64,000 nt of DNA from CAYVQF01 sp964454015. Its GTDB lineage: Bacteria > Myxococcota_A > Bradymonadia > UBA4248. The number at the start of each line of letters is the position of its first letter. Position 1 is the stretch's first letter. A program made the translations under genes and the position numbers. Positions 1 through 9,689 of this stretch are shown here, in pieces. The stretch covers positions 62,001-126,000 of the forward strand of contig CAYVQF010000008.1 in the NCBI GenBank assembly GCA_964454015.1, read 5' to 3'. The notes beneath the pieces were generated by a model. That model saw nothing but the letters and a program-made list of their open reading frames with translations. It was not told the DNA's origin and searched no databases.

Positions 1-489
<489 letters not shown>

Positions 490-515
490 GGAGGACCTCC
501 CCAGCAGAAGCGTGT

Positions 516-1619
516 TTAGCGCCCAGTGGCGACACCGGCGGAGCCGAGCATGTTGCGAAATTCAGCGACGTCGGAGCAGCGGATCATGGCCTCATCGAGG
601 GAGATCTGGCGCTGCAGGTAGAGATTGAGGAGCGACTGATTCAGGGTGACCATGCCAAAGGTCTTCTGACCCACCTGCATCTGGCTGTAGATCTGATGGA
701 TCTTGTCTTCCCGGATCAGGTTGCGGATGGCCGGGGTGGGCACCAGCACCTCGAGGGCCAGCGCACGCCCCGAGCCCGTGGCTTTAGGCACCAATTGTTG
801 ACAGATGATGCCTTCGAGGACGAAGGAGAGCTGGGCGCGCACCTGCCCCTGCTGGTGCGGCGGGAAGACGTCGATGATGCGGTTCACCGTCTGGGCCGCG
901 CTGTTGGTGTGCAAGGTGGCGAAGACCAAGTGGCCCGTCTCGGCGATGGAGAGGGCCGCCTCGATGGTCTCGAGGTCGCGCATCTCGCCCAGGAGCACCA
1001 CGTCGGGGTCCTGACGTAGGATGTAACGCAGGGCGAGCTTGAAGCCCTCCGTGTCGGAGCCCACCTCGCGTTGGTTGACCAAGCAGCACTTGTGCTCGTG
1101 GAGGTACTCGATGGGATCCTCGATGGTGATGATGTGCTGGTGGCGCGTCGCGTTGATGTTGTCGATGATGGCCGCCAGGGTGGTGGACTTACCCGATCCG
1201 GTCGGCCCCGTCACCAGGACCAGACCGCGCGGCCGCTCAGACATCTGCCGCACCGATTGGGGCAAGCTCAGTTGGTCGAAGGTCAGGATTTCGAAGGGGA
1301 TGAGGCGGAAGACCCCAGCGACGGCAGCGCGCTGGACGAAGATGTTGCCGCGAAAACGCGACAAGCCGCGGATGCCAAAGGAGAAGTCGAGTTCGTTCTT
1401 CTCCTCGAAGACGGCCTTCTGCGCGTCCGTGAGGACGCTGTAGCACAGGGCGCGGGTCTCGCGGGCGGTCATCTTTGGGAGCTTCAGGGGAACCAAAGTG
1501 CCGTCAATGCGAAGCTGCGGCGGTGTGCCTACGGTAACATGCAAGTCGCTGGACCCTTTCTCGACCATCAACTTGAGCAGCTGGTGCATGTTGACACCCA
1601 TGGGCTGCTTTTCTTCCAT
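516..1619 (-). CDS. pilT: Type IV pilus retraction ATPase PilT
   Basis: A 367-residue hexameric secretion ATPase that powers pilus retraction for twitching motility. Visible motifs are Walker A GPTGSGKST at residues 138-146, the Asp box ITIEDPIE at 164-171, Walker B LLGEMRD at 209-215, the His box around TGHLVFATLHTN at 228-239, and the PilT-specific AIRNLIRE motif at 297-304. The last motif separates it from PilB. The ATG at 1619 is preceded by AAGGAG about 8 nt upstream. It is followed by pilC, whereas pilB lies about 38 kb away, so the usual pilB-pilT-pilC cluster is split. Confidence 0.97.
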   Translation of the reverse strand: MEEKQPMGVNMHQLLKLMVEKGSSDLHVTVGTPPQLRIDGTLVPLKLPKMTARETRALCYSVLTDAQKAVFEEKNELDFSFGIRGLSRFRGNIFVQRAAVAGVFRLIPFEILTFDQLSLPQSVRQMSERPRGLVLVTGPTGSGKSTTLAAIIDNINATRHQHIITIEDPIEYLHEHKCCLVNQREVGSDTEGFKLALRYILRQDPDVVLLGEMRDLETIEAALSIAETGHLVFATLHTNSAAQTVNRIIDVFPPHQQGQVRAQLSFVLEGIICQQLVPKATGSGRALALEVLVPTPAIRNLIREDKIHQIYSQMQVGQKTFGMVTLNQSLLNLYLQRQISLDEAMIRCSDVAEFRNMLGSAGVATGR

Positions 1620-1787
1620 CGATCACTCCTTGGCGCTGGCATGCGAGGGGGCCACCCAGCAAGGCGGGTACCCCGAGACTAGATGCGCCGTACCCTAACA
1701 CGATTCCTCGGGCCAGTGCAATTTCAGCGGATCTTTCGCATCCTTCCAGGACTGCATTGCTGGGATCCACCTCCCTCGCGCGGCGCC

Positions 1788-2309
1788 TTATTCAGGGAGG
1801 GCGCTGAGGAGGGCGCGGTGCACTTCGGCGAGCGTGTAGGCCCGCGACGGGGAGCTGCTCCCTTCGAGCTCGGCGATGCTCGCCTGCTTGCCTTCCCAGC
1901 CGCGGCCGTCGGGCGCGAAGAGCAGGCGCATGACGCCATCGCCCGCAAAGTCCCGCGCTTTGGTGTTCTCATCGAAGGCCTCGACCACCACGGCGTGGGC
2001 GTGGCTCTTCTCCTGCAAGCGGCCGGCGATGGCCCACAGCAAGCGCTCCAGGCTCTCGCGCGGCGCCGACTGGGGCCTGAAGGCGACGGTCAAGGCCAGA
2101 CGCCGGCGCGGGCCTTGCGGCACCTCTTCCAAGGTCAGGGGCAACCAGGTCACGTCGGCCGAGGCCACGTCGTCGCCCAATTCGAGCAGCATGGCGTCGT
2201 GGCGGCGATAACGCAATTGCGGTTGCTGCTCGCTGCCACGGCGTTGGCGGCGGTTCATCAACACGAAGAGTAGCAACAGCATCATGATCCAGGGCAGCAA
2301 CTCCTCCAT
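1788..2309 (-). CDS. Small membrane-anchored protein of unknown function
   Basis: 173 residues. An N-terminal hydrophobic segment (about residues 4-18, LLPWIMMLLLLFVLM) is followed directly by basic residues NRRQRR, so the protein is probably inner-membrane anchored with a soluble domain in the cytoplasm. I do not recognise the domain. The ATG at 2309 lies 2 nt after the stop of the upstream lipoprotein gene; longer in-frame starts inside that gene give a low-complexity arginine/proline extension and are rejected. It is the last gene of the rhomboid/dynamin run and ends 168 nt before pilT. Confidence 0.75.
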   Translation of the reverse strand: MEELLPWIMMLLLLFVLMNRRQRRGSEQQPQLRYRRHDAMLLELGDDVASADVTWLPLTLEEVPQGPRRRLALTVAFRPQSAPRESLERLLWAIAGRLQEKSHAHAVVVEAFDENTKARDFAGDGVMRLLFAPDGRGWEGKQASIAELEGSSSPSRAYTLAEVHRALLSALPE

Positions 2310-2311
2310 GT

Positions 2312-3022
2312 TCAGAGCCGTCGCTGGACGCGCCGCGCCAGGTCGGCGAGCTGGTCGAAGGTGCAGATGGATGCGGTGCAGCTCAGGTTGGCGACGGCTG
2401 AGCGCCGTCTGTCGATGAAGGTCAAGGAGCGCAGGCCGTGGTGCTCCGTGCGGAAGGCGTCGTCGCCAGCGTCGCGGCTCTTGGTCCCGCCAAAGGATTG
2501 GCTGAAGAGATCGTCGAAGCGTTTGGTGGCGGCGGGCTGGTTGCCCGGCTTCCACACCTGGAGGGAGATGCCTAGGTCGTTGGCGTCGTCGACGCGCCAG
2601 CGCACGCCGTTGTAACGGGCCGAGGCCTTCTGCCCCGGAAGATCGACCTCCTCGATGAGGCCCTGGTAACCCGTGGCTTCCCGCAGCTCAGCACGCTCTA
2701 GCAGGACGGCGACGTTGAGCAGGTTGGCCTGGATCTCCACCTCTTGGTTGCGGCGCTGGGGCGGGCGCGCCTGGGCCGGCCCTTCGCCTTGGCGCGGGGG
2801 CACGGCGAGGTCATCAGGGCTGCCCGCGGTCTCTGGCGCGGCTTCCGTCCCGGTGAAGTCCAGGGGGGCGCTGGGGTCGAGCTCGGCTTTGGCGCCGGGC
2901 GGTGGGGGCACGGGGGGCTTGGCGGTAGGGTCGTCCTCAGGCGTCTCTTTGGAACAAGCCGTCAGGCTGAACAGGGCGAGGCAAAGGGCGAGTCCAAGGG
3001 GCAAAGGCAGGCGCACGTTCAT
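2312..3022 (-). CDS. Lipoprotein of unknown function
   Basis: 236 residues with a lipoprotein signal peptide: basic start, hydrophobic stretch and lipobox LTAC with Cys23. A proline/acidic linker (about residues 25-90) is followed by a compact domain of about 140 residues that contains two further Cys (ANLSCTASICTF) near the C-terminus. The family is not recognised. The ATG at 3022 overlaps the TGA of the dynamin-like gene (ATGA), indicating translational coupling. It is exported and lipid-anchored, so it could be the envelope-side partner of the neighbouring GTPase and rhomboid proteins; that is inference from context only. Confidence 0.85.
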   Translation of the reverse strand: MNVRLPLPLGLALCLALFSLTACSKETPEDDPTAKPPVPPPPGAKAELDPSAPLDFTGTEAAPETAGSPDDLAVPPRQGEGPAQARPPQRRNQEVEIQANLLNVAVLLERAELREATGYQGLIEEVDLPGQKASARYNGVRWRVDDANDLGISLQVWKPGNQPAATKRFDDLFSQSFGGTKSRDAGDDAFRTEHHGLRSLTFIDRRRSAVANLSCTASICTFDQLADLARRVQRRL

Positions 3023-5799
3023 GATCTCTCACTGGGCTGCGACGGCGTCGTTGGGGTGAGGCAGGCGAGGGGAGCGATGAGGGCCGACTGCAGGAGCAGC
3101 ACTTGCGCTGCGACCTCGAGGCTCAACTTGTCGCACAATCTCGCCAAGCTGTCGAAGTATTCCAGGGCGGCGTCATCCAAGGTGGCGCTCAGGCGCTGGG
3201 CGAAAGGCGCGCCGTCGCGGGTCAGCAGGGCCGCGAGATCTTTGGGTCCCGGCCCAAGCCGGCCGCGGCCGCCCTCGAAGCTCAGCCGCGCGTGCCCGTC
3301 GAGCCAGGCTGCCAAGGACTGGGTGTGGTGGTCGAGGCCCAGAGGCAGGTCGGGTGGCGCTGCCTGGTGCCAGTGCGGGCGTGCGAGGGCTTGCCGCGTG
3401 AGATCACGCTGGATGACTCCCAGTTGCTGTGCCGCCGGGGCGGCGCAGCGCTGGAGGATGGCCTCGGCTTGGGCCATGGTCTCGCCGATGAGGGCGCGCA
3501 GCGCATCGGCGCAGCCGCGGCTGGCGTGGCTGAACGCCGTGCCGTCGTCCCAGGCAGCCAGGCGGAGGTCGGCGAGGAAGGCGTCGTGGCGCTGTACCAC
3601 CTGACGCCAGGTGCTGCGGCTGCGCTGGCTCAAGTCCTGGAGCTCGCGCCGGGCTTGGTCGCGGTGCGCGTCGAGGAGGGTCCTGGCCGCCTCGAGCTCC
3701 GCGCGCCATGTCTGGCATTGGTCGCGGTGCTCAGAGGCCTCGCCGTGCAAGGCCGCGAGGTGGGCGTTGGCGCGCCGGGCCAAGGCGCTCGCCCGTTCGC
3801 GCTGATGGTGGATGGCGATGTCGCGCAGACAGTGGATGAAACGCTGCCATCCAGGTGCGCGGTCATTGCCCTGCAAGGCGTCGCGGCCCGAGAGGAGGAA
3901 GAGGTCGCGGGCGCGATGGCGCAGGTGTTGGCTGACGAAGTCCTGCACTTGGTGGATTTCGTCGGGGGCGAGGGCGTCGATTTTGTTGACCACCACCAGG
4001 AGGCGTGCGTGGGCCTGGCTGATGTTGGCGGCCAGCCGTTGCTGGCTGAGGCTGAGCGCCTGGAGGGCGCTCAGGACCCAGATGACGAGATCGGCTTGGT
4101 CGAGGGCCTGGTTGGCGCGCAGGTCGTGGGCGTCGTCGTTGGCGTTGTAGCCCGGGGTGTCGATGAGGTTGAGGTGGGCGAGGATGGGGTGGGGGAGGGT
4201 GAGGTTGCGGTGGTTGGGGTCGGGGGGCAGGGGCGGCTTATCGAGGCCGTGTCCCAGGTGCAGGCTGTGGAGGGTGGTGGGGAGGACGCCCTCGTGACAG
4301 ACGCGTTCATCGAGGATGGCGTTGATGAGGGTGGATTTGCCGGCGTTGAACTCGCCGACCACGGCGATCTGGAGAGGGCGGTGGCGGTCTTCGAGGAGAC
4401 GGGCGAGGGCGCGCTCGGTGTTTTGGGCGCAGGGGAGGGCGGCGCAGAGCAGGCGGCGTGCTTCGATGGCGTCGATGGTGTGGGGGACGTCGAGGTCTTC
4501 GGGGACGGGGTGGATGGCCGCGTCGCGTAGCTCTTCGTGCGCCTGGGTGCTGAGCGCGAGGGCGTGCTCGCGCCAAGGTGAGGGGAGCTGCGCGGGTTGC
4601 GTGGCGGTGTGGTGCAGGGTGGCCAGGGCCAGGTGTGGCGTCCCCTCGGCCAGGCCCAGCGCCGCGGCGGCCACGCCCAGCAGGGCGTGGTCGCCGCGGC
4701 GCCGCGGTGGCGCGAGGAAGTGGCGGGCCAGGGGCAGATCACCGCGCGCCACCGCGGCCAGGGCGGCGCAGGCGGCCAAGACGGCCGCCTGCGCCGCGCC
4801 TGGCTGGGCCTGGTCGAGGGCGGTGGCGTAGTCACCCAGGCGCCACGCCGCCTCCACCGCGCCCAGGCGCAAGGGCAGATCGCCCGGCGCCTGGACCAAA
4901 GCGCCGGCGAAGTGAGCCAGGGCTTGCGCCGGGTCTTGCTCCAGCACCAGCCGCCCCATGACCAGCGCGTACAGCGGTGTCGCCGGCGCGTGCGACGGGC
5001 GCTGGCTCAAAAAAGCCGCCGCCTCGCTGCGCCTGTCGAGCTCGAGGGCCGCGGCGGCGGCGCCGTCGATCCAGGCGGCCTCACCTCGGGGCGCCGCCGC
5101 CGTGAGGGCTTGGCCAAAGGCCGCGAGGGCCGCCTCGGCCTGGCCCGTGGCCAGCAACGCTTGCCCCAACAAGGCCTGCTCCGCTGGGGTGGCTGGTGGC
5201 GCGGCGCGCAACAGCGCCAGCGCCTCGGCGCTCTGGCCCTGGGCCAGGGCGACTTCCGCTGCCAGGGTGTCGTGCCACGCGGGTGGCGCCGCGCCGATGT
5301 CCGAGAGGGTCACGAGCAGGGACGCCCGCGCCGTCTGCCCTGCCGCCAAGGATAGGCTGGCCAGGCGCCGCAACAGCTCGGGTCGCAGGGGATGGGCGGG
5401 ATCGTGGGCCAGCGCCGCCAAGAGGGCGCTCTCTGCTGCGGCGTCGTGCCCCAAGGCCTGCTCGGTCCGGGCGAGGGCCAAGTAGATCTCGACGCTGGGT
5501 CGGGCCGCCGCGGCGGCGGCGAGCTCAGGTTGCGCCTGGGCCGGACGCCCACACTCGAAGTGGGCCCAGCCGCGGAGAAAGTGGGCCCGCGCCAGACCCG
5601 GGCGAATGCGCTCTAGCCGCGCCAGATAGACCAGGGCGTCCGCCCAGCGCCGCTGGCCCATGAGACGCTCGGCCGTCAACAAGGCGATGCGCGCGTCGTC
5701 GGGCAGGAGGGCCTCTTCCACGGCGCTGCCGACGCGCTCTTGCACCTTCTCGCTGACTTTGCCTGCCAGCCGCCCCACCTTGTCGAAGAGGGTGCTCAC
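3019..5799 (-). CDS. TPR-containing bacterial dynamin-like GTPase
   Basis: 926 residues. The first ~400 are alanine-rich TPR-like helical repeats. A dynamin-type GTPase follows: G1 GEFNAGKST at 482-490, a conserved threonine pair in LPTTLHSL (G2), G3 DTPGY at 547-551 and G4 NKID at 605-608. The C-terminal ~280 residues are helical and coiled-coil-like, as in the stalk of bacterial dynamins, and end in a hydrophobic segment LIAPLACL. Bacterial dynamins remodel or repair membranes; this is family knowledge. I chose GTG 5799, preceded by AAGGAG, because it overlaps the rhomboid TGA (GTGA); the upstream in-frame extension is an out-of-frame shadow of the rhomboid gene. Confidence 0.88.
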   Translation of the reverse strand: MSTLFDKVGRLAGKVSEKVQERVGSAVEEALLPDDARIALLTAERLMGQRRWADALVYLARLERIRPGLARAHFLRGWAHFECGRPAQAQPELAAAAAARPSVEIYLALARTEQALGHDAAAESALLAALAHDPAHPLRPELLRRLASLSLAAGQTARASLLVTLSDIGAAPPAWHDTLAAEVALAQGQSAEALALLRAAPPATPAEQALLGQALLATGQAEAALAAFGQALTAAAPRGEAAWIDGAAAAALELDRRSEAAAFLSQRPSHAPATPLYALVMGRLVLEQDPAQALAHFAGALVQAPGDLPLRLGAVEAAWRLGDYATALDQAQPGAAQAAVLAACAALAAVARGDLPLARHFLAPPRRRGDHALLGVAAAALGLAEGTPHLALATLHHTATQPAQLPSPWREHALALSTQAHEELRDAAIHPVPEDLDVPHTIDAIEARRLLCAALPCAQNTERALARLLEDRHRPLQIAVVGEFNAGKSTLINAILDERVCHEGVLPTTLHSLHLGHGLDKPPLPPDPNHRNLTLPHPILAHLNLIDTPGYNANDDAHDLRANQALDQADLVIWVLSALQALSLSQQRLAANISQAHARLLVVVNKIDALAPDEIHQVQDFVSQHLRHRARDLFLLSGRDALQGNDRAPGWQRFIHCLRDIAIHHQRERASALARRANAHLAALHGEASEHRDQCQTWRAELEAARTLLDAHRDQARRELQDLSQRSRSTWRQVVQRHDAFLADLRLAAWDDGTAFSHASRGCADALRALIGETMAQAEAILQRCAAPAAQQLGVIQRDLTRQALARPHWHQAAPPDLPLGLDHHTQSLAAWLDGHARLSFEGGRGRLGPGPKDLAALLTRDGAPFAQRLSATLDDAALEYFDSLARLCDKLSLEVAAQVLLLQSALIAPLACLTPTTPSQPSERS

Positions 5800-7025
5800 G
5801 GCGACGCTCCTTGGTGCAGACGCTGGCAGAGCTCGGAGACGGCGAAGACCTTCTCCGCGGAGAAGCGGCGCACGGCCGTGGCGCAGATCTTCTCGGCGTC
5901 TTCCCCCCGGCTGGCGTTCAGGTAGGCGTGGGCCAGGTTGTGGTAAGCGCCGATGAAGTCGGGGTTGCCCGCCACGGCCCGCTCGCAGGGATCGATGGCT
6001 GCCGTGAAGTTGCGTGCCTTGAGCTCGGCCACGCAGGTGTCGAAGGCGCGCTCCCCGAGGCGGTTGTGCATCATCCCATAGGCGCCCAAGGCCACCGTGG
6101 CCAGGGAGACGAGCGTGGCTGCGGTGATGGCCGGCAGCATCCAAGCCACCTTCCAGCCGCCGAGGCGCCGCAGGGGGACCACCGCCCCCAGGGCCACGCC
6201 AAAGACGAAGCCCGCGCCGTGGGCGATGTTGTCGATGCCCATGGAGGTGCCGTAGCTCGCCGCCAAACCAAAGAGCATCACGAAACCGGCCCAGCGCAAC
6301 ATCCCGTTGCGGATGGCCAGCCCGTAGCTGGTGCCGGCGCGGTGTCCGGCGGCGACGGCCAAGCCCAAGAAACCCATCAGGGCTCCCGAGGCGCCGGCGA
6401 CGATGCCCGCGCCCCCGAGGAGGTTCGACGTCGCCATGGAGAGAATCCCCGTGACCACGAAGAGGACCCAGGCCAAGGCGCTGCCATAGAAGCGCTCGAC
6501 CTCCGGGCCGGCGATGCGCAGGGCGTAGCCGTTGAAGAGCAAGTGGATGGCGCCGAAGTGGATGAAGTTCGACATGATCAGGCGCCAGGGCTCGAAGTCG
6601 CCGCGGATGTGGGCGCCCCAGCGCCACATGATGTCCACGGGGGGCATGAACAAGATGGAGAGGAGGTTGTCAGCGCCAAAATGCTGGACGCCGTCGATGG
6701 TCATCAAGAGGTAGAGGCCAGCCAAGACCACGAGAATGATCTTGGTCGTCGGGGACTCGCTGGGGAGGAGCGCCGACACGCTGCGGTGGAGACGGAGCAG
6801 GTGTTTGCTCGGCAGCGGCGCTTCACACTTGGGACAGCGGCGCGCGTCGCCGTCGACCAAGGATTGGCAGGCTGGGCAGTGTTTGTGGGGGTAGGCCCGG
6901 TGCTGGGCGCGGTTCTCTTCGGCCCGGGCGCGCTGCTCACGGCGTTGTTTCATCTGGCGCACCTTCCATTTGATGCGGGTCGTGTTGATGCCAAGCCGGC
7001 GGAAGAGGCGCTCTAGGGCGGACAT
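5796..7025 (-). CDS. Rhomboid family intramembrane serine protease with zinc ribbon and TPR tail
   Basis: 409 residues. A basic N-terminus and a zinc ribbon (CPAC and CPKC, about residues 40-60) precede a six- or seven-helix rhomboid domain. The catalytic serine is in GASGALMG (Ser213) and the catalytic histidine in DNIAHGAGF (His269); FNGYALRIAG matches the conserved region before the catalytic helices. A C-terminal TPR-like pair (about residues 330-400) follows. Rhomboids cleave transmembrane substrates within the bilayer. ATG 7025 has GGAGG just upstream. The stop overlaps the start of the dynamin-like GTPase, so the two are translationally coupled. Confidence 0.92.
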   Translation of the reverse strand: MSALERLFRRLGINTTRIKWKVRQMKQRREQRARAEENRAQHRAYPHKHCPACQSLVDGDARRCPKCEAPLPSKHLLRLHRSVSALLPSESPTTKIILVVLAGLYLLMTIDGVQHFGADNLLSILFMPPVDIMWRWGAHIRGDFEPWRLIMSNFIHFGAIHLLFNGYALRIAGPEVERFYGSALAWVLFVVTGILSMATSNLLGGAGIVAGASGALMGFLGLAVAAGHRAGTSYGLAIRNGMLRWAGFVMLFGLAASYGTSMGIDNIAHGAGFVFGVALGAVVPLRRLGGWKVAWMLPAITAATLVSLATVALGAYGMMHNRLGERAFDTCVAELKARNFTAAIDPCERAVAGNPDFIGAYHNLAHAYLNASRGEDAEKICATAVRRFSAEKVFAVSELCQRLHQGASP

Positions 7026-7095
7026 GGGGGACCTCCAAGGGGTGGGCACGTAGCGGCCATGGCAGGGTACCGCTGGGGAGAGGGTGACGAGGGCA

Positions 7096-8310
7096 TCAGG
7101 GTGACGCCGCCTGGGGGCGCGAGGGCCGCGTGACCTCTTGCATGAGGTGGTCGAGGGCGTGCTGCAAGACCGCGTCGGCCGGCATCTCATAGGGGAGGAA
7201 GTGGTCGGGTTCGATGCCGACCTCTTCGATCTCGTGTCCCGTGGCGCTCAAATAGCGGCTGGTGGTGATCTTCAGGCCACTGCCGTCGCCGAGGGAGTAG
7301 GTGGTCTGGACGGAACCTTTGCCGTAGGTGGTCTGGCCGATGATGTGGCCACGCTGGTAGCGCTGGAGGGCGGCGGCGAGGATCTCACTGGCCGAAGCGC
7401 TGCGGCTGTTGACCAGCACCACCAGGGGGAGGTCGATGGCGATGGGTTGCTGCGCCAGGTGCACTTTGAAGACCTCACCCATACGGTTCTGGGAGCAGAT
7501 CTCTACCCCTTCAGGCACGAAGAGATCCGTCATGATGATGGCCTCATCGAGCATGCCGCCGGGGTTGTCGCGCAGATCCAGGACCAGCGCCGCCAGGGTG
7601 CCGCATTTCTCGAGGTGCCGCACGGCGTTCTGCAACTCCAGGGTGACCCCTTCTTGAAAGGAGCGGATGCGCACGTGCCCCACCTGGGCGTTGAGGTGGG
7701 TGGCCAGCACGGCCGGGATGCGGACGGCTTCGCGTTGCACGTCCAGGACGCGATCCGTGCCGTTGCGGCGGATGGTCAGGGTGACGGCGGTCCCAGCGGC
7801 GCCGAGGAGGCGTTCGCGGATTTCGGCGATGGTGACACCATGGAGGGCAAAGCCGTCGATGGCGACCAGGAGGTCGCCGAGCTCGAGGCCGGCGCGGCTG
7901 GCGGGCGAGGCCGGCGTCAGGGCGACCACGAGGATACCCTCTGGGCGGCGCTCCACGTCGAAGCCCGGGTTGATCAGGCGCCCGTGAATGCGGCCGCGCC
8001 ACTGGACATACTCGTTGGCGGGCATATAGCGCGAGTGGGTGTCGAGTTGATGAACCGCGCCGTGGGCAGCGAAGTCGACGAGCATGTCCAGGGCAGGTGG
8101 ATCCACATAAAAGGCATCGATGAGCTCCAAGGACTCGGCGACCAGGGCGATGGCTTCGGGAGGTGCCTGGGGCATGAGGCGCTCGCTGGCTTGACCCGTG
8201 CGCGGGCGCGGTGTCGCCGCGAGGCCGATGATGACGCCGGCCATGAGGTAGAGGCTCAGGCGAAGGGGCTGGAGCCAGCGCAGGTGGCGGGTGCGCGACG
8301 CACGGCTCAT
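7096..8310 (-). CDS. S41 family carboxyl-terminal processing protease (second paralogue)
   Basis: 404 residues. A signal anchor (about 17-32) is followed by a short helical region, a PDZ domain (about 110-195) and the S41 catalytic core. The catalytic serine lies in SASASEI (Ser306) and the lysine in TYGKGSVQ (Lys331), with the 25-residue spacing usual for the family. It acts in the periplasm on C-terminal ends of proteins. Its ATG overlaps the TGA of the upstream paralogue (ATGA). Compared with that paralogue it has a divergent N-terminal region in which the usual DPHS motif reads LDTHSRYM. Confidence 0.93.
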   Translation of the reverse strand: MSRASRTRHLRWLQPLRLSLYLMAGVIIGLAATPRPRTGQASERLMPQAPPEAIALVAESLELIDAFYVDPPALDMLVDFAAHGAVHQLDTHSRYMPANEYVQWRGRIHGRLINPGFDVERRPEGILVVALTPASPASRAGLELGDLLVAIDGFALHGVTIAEIRERLLGAAGTAVTLTIRRNGTDRVLDVQREAVRIPAVLATHLNAQVGHVRIRSFQEGVTLELQNAVRHLEKCGTLAALVLDLRDNPGGMLDEAIIMTDLFVPEGVEICSQNRMGEVFKVHLAQQPIAIDLPLVVLVNSRSASASEILAAALQRYQRGHIIGQTTYGKGSVQTTYSLGDGSGLKITTSRYLSATGHEIEEVGIEPDHFLPYEMPADAVLQHALDHLMQEVTRPSRPQAASP

Positions 8311-9626
8311 GGCTTGCCGCTGAGGATGTGATGCCCCTTGAGTTGGTTGAGCGCCATGAGCAAGGGCAGGTCGGTGATGGTGGCGTCGGCCGCGCTGGTC
8401 GTCGCGTCGGGAGGGGGGCCTTCACTGGGGAGGGCGTGGCTCAAGTCTTCCTCGCGGGGCGCCTTGTCGCCCGAGGCGCTCGGGAGCTGGACGTCCTCGA
8501 CGACGATGTCCGGGCTGATGCCCAGGCCCTGAATCGAGCGGTGCTTGGGGGTGTAGTAGCGCGCGATGGTGAGCTTGAGGCCGCTGCCGTCGCTCAAATC
8601 GTAGATGTTCTGCACCGAACCCTTGCCGAAGCTCTGGGTGCCGACCAGGACGGCGCGGCCGTGGTCCTGCAGGGCGCCGGCGACGATCTCCGAGGCCGAC
8701 GCCGAGCCGCGGTTGATGAGCACCACCAGGGGCAAGTCGATGTAGGCTTTGCGCCCGCTGGCGCTGTGAGAGGCCAGCTCCAGACCGCTGCGGCCTCGGG
8801 TGGTGACGATGAGGCCGTTTTCCATGAAGACGTTGGCGAGATCGACGGCTTCGCGCAGGAGACCGCCGGGGTTGTTGCGCAGGTCGAGGACGATGCCCTT
8901 GAGTTTGGCGTCGCCGTTTTCGGTGCGCAAGGCGTCGTAGGCGCGCCGCACCTCGTAGCCGATGTTCTCAGAGAAGGTGCGCACGGCGATGAGGCCAAAG
9001 CCCGGCTCCAGGAGCTGGTGTTCCACGGCGACGATCTTGACGGTGCGGCGCTCCAGGATGAACTCCAGGGGGCGACTCTCTCCTTTGCGTTGGATGAAGA
9101 CGCGGACGTTGGTGCCCTCTTCGCCGCGCAGCTTGTTGACCACCTCCTCGACGCTGGCCTCCTTGGTCGAGAGGTCCTCGACGCGGACGATGATGTCACC
9201 GGCGCGGACGCCGGCCCGGGCGGCGGGACCGCCGGGGATGGGGGCGATCACCATGAGTTGGCCGTCGCGGACGCCGATCTCCATCCCGACGCCGACGAAG
9301 CGGCCCGCCGTGCGTTCGCGCAGGACCCGGAGCTCGTCGGGGGTCAAAAAGGAGGAGTGGGGATCGAGGGCGCGCACCATACCCTTGATGGCGCCATAGA
9401 TGATGGCCTGGTGGTCGACGGCTTCGACGTAATGCTGCTCGATGCGGTTGAGCACCTGGGCAAAGGTGTCCAGGCGCGCGTAGGGGTCGAGGTTGCGCTC
9501 CGATGCCTCGATCCACGGCTGGGCGAGCTGCCCCAGGGCGAAGCCGAGGAGCAAACAGAGCAGCGCCGCGAACAGGTGCCACAGGCGCGAGCGCCAGAGA
9601 GCAGAAGGAGGGCGACGTGTGGCCAT
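8307..9626 (-). CDS. S41 family carboxyl-terminal processing protease with PDZ domain (CtpA-like)
   Basis: 439 residues from the chosen start. Signal anchor at about 14-33, a LDPHSSFL motif, a PDZ domain (about 100-190), then the catalytic core with Ser310 in GSASASEI and Lys335 in SFGKGSVQ; it also has the conserved LDLRNNPGG. The C-terminus adds a polar tail of about 60 residues. ATG 9626 gives a normal short n-region; ATG 9689, directly after the previous stop codon, would add 21 residues and remains possible because both sites have weak ribosome binding signals. It is followed by an overlapping S41 paralogue, so two processing proteases are made from one transcript. Confidence 0.93.
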   Translation of the reverse strand: MATRRPPSALWRSRLWHLFAALLCLLLGFALGQLAQPWIEASERNLDPYARLDTFAQVLNRIEQHYVEAVDHQAIIYGAIKGMVRALDPHSSFLTPDELRVLRERTAGRFVGVGMEIGVRDGQLMVIAPIPGGPAARAGVRAGDIIVRVEDLSTKEASVEEVVNKLRGEEGTNVRVFIQRKGESRPLEFILERRTVKIVAVEHQLLEPGFGLIAVRTFSENIGYEVRRAYDALRTENGDAKLKGIVLDLRNNPGGLLREAVDLANVFMENGLIVTTRGRSGLELASHSASGRKAYIDLPLVVLINRGSASASEIVAGALQDHGRAVLVGTQSFGKGSVQNIYDLSDGSGLKLTIARYYTPKHRSIQGLGISPDIVVEDVQLPSASGDKAPREEDLSHALPSEGPPPDATTSAADATITDLPLLMALNQLKGHHILSGKP

Positions 9627-9689
9627 AATGGGCACCTGCTGGGGCAGAGAGGGGCTGGGCCGCAGGAGCAACTCTGCGGCCGCGGCCAT

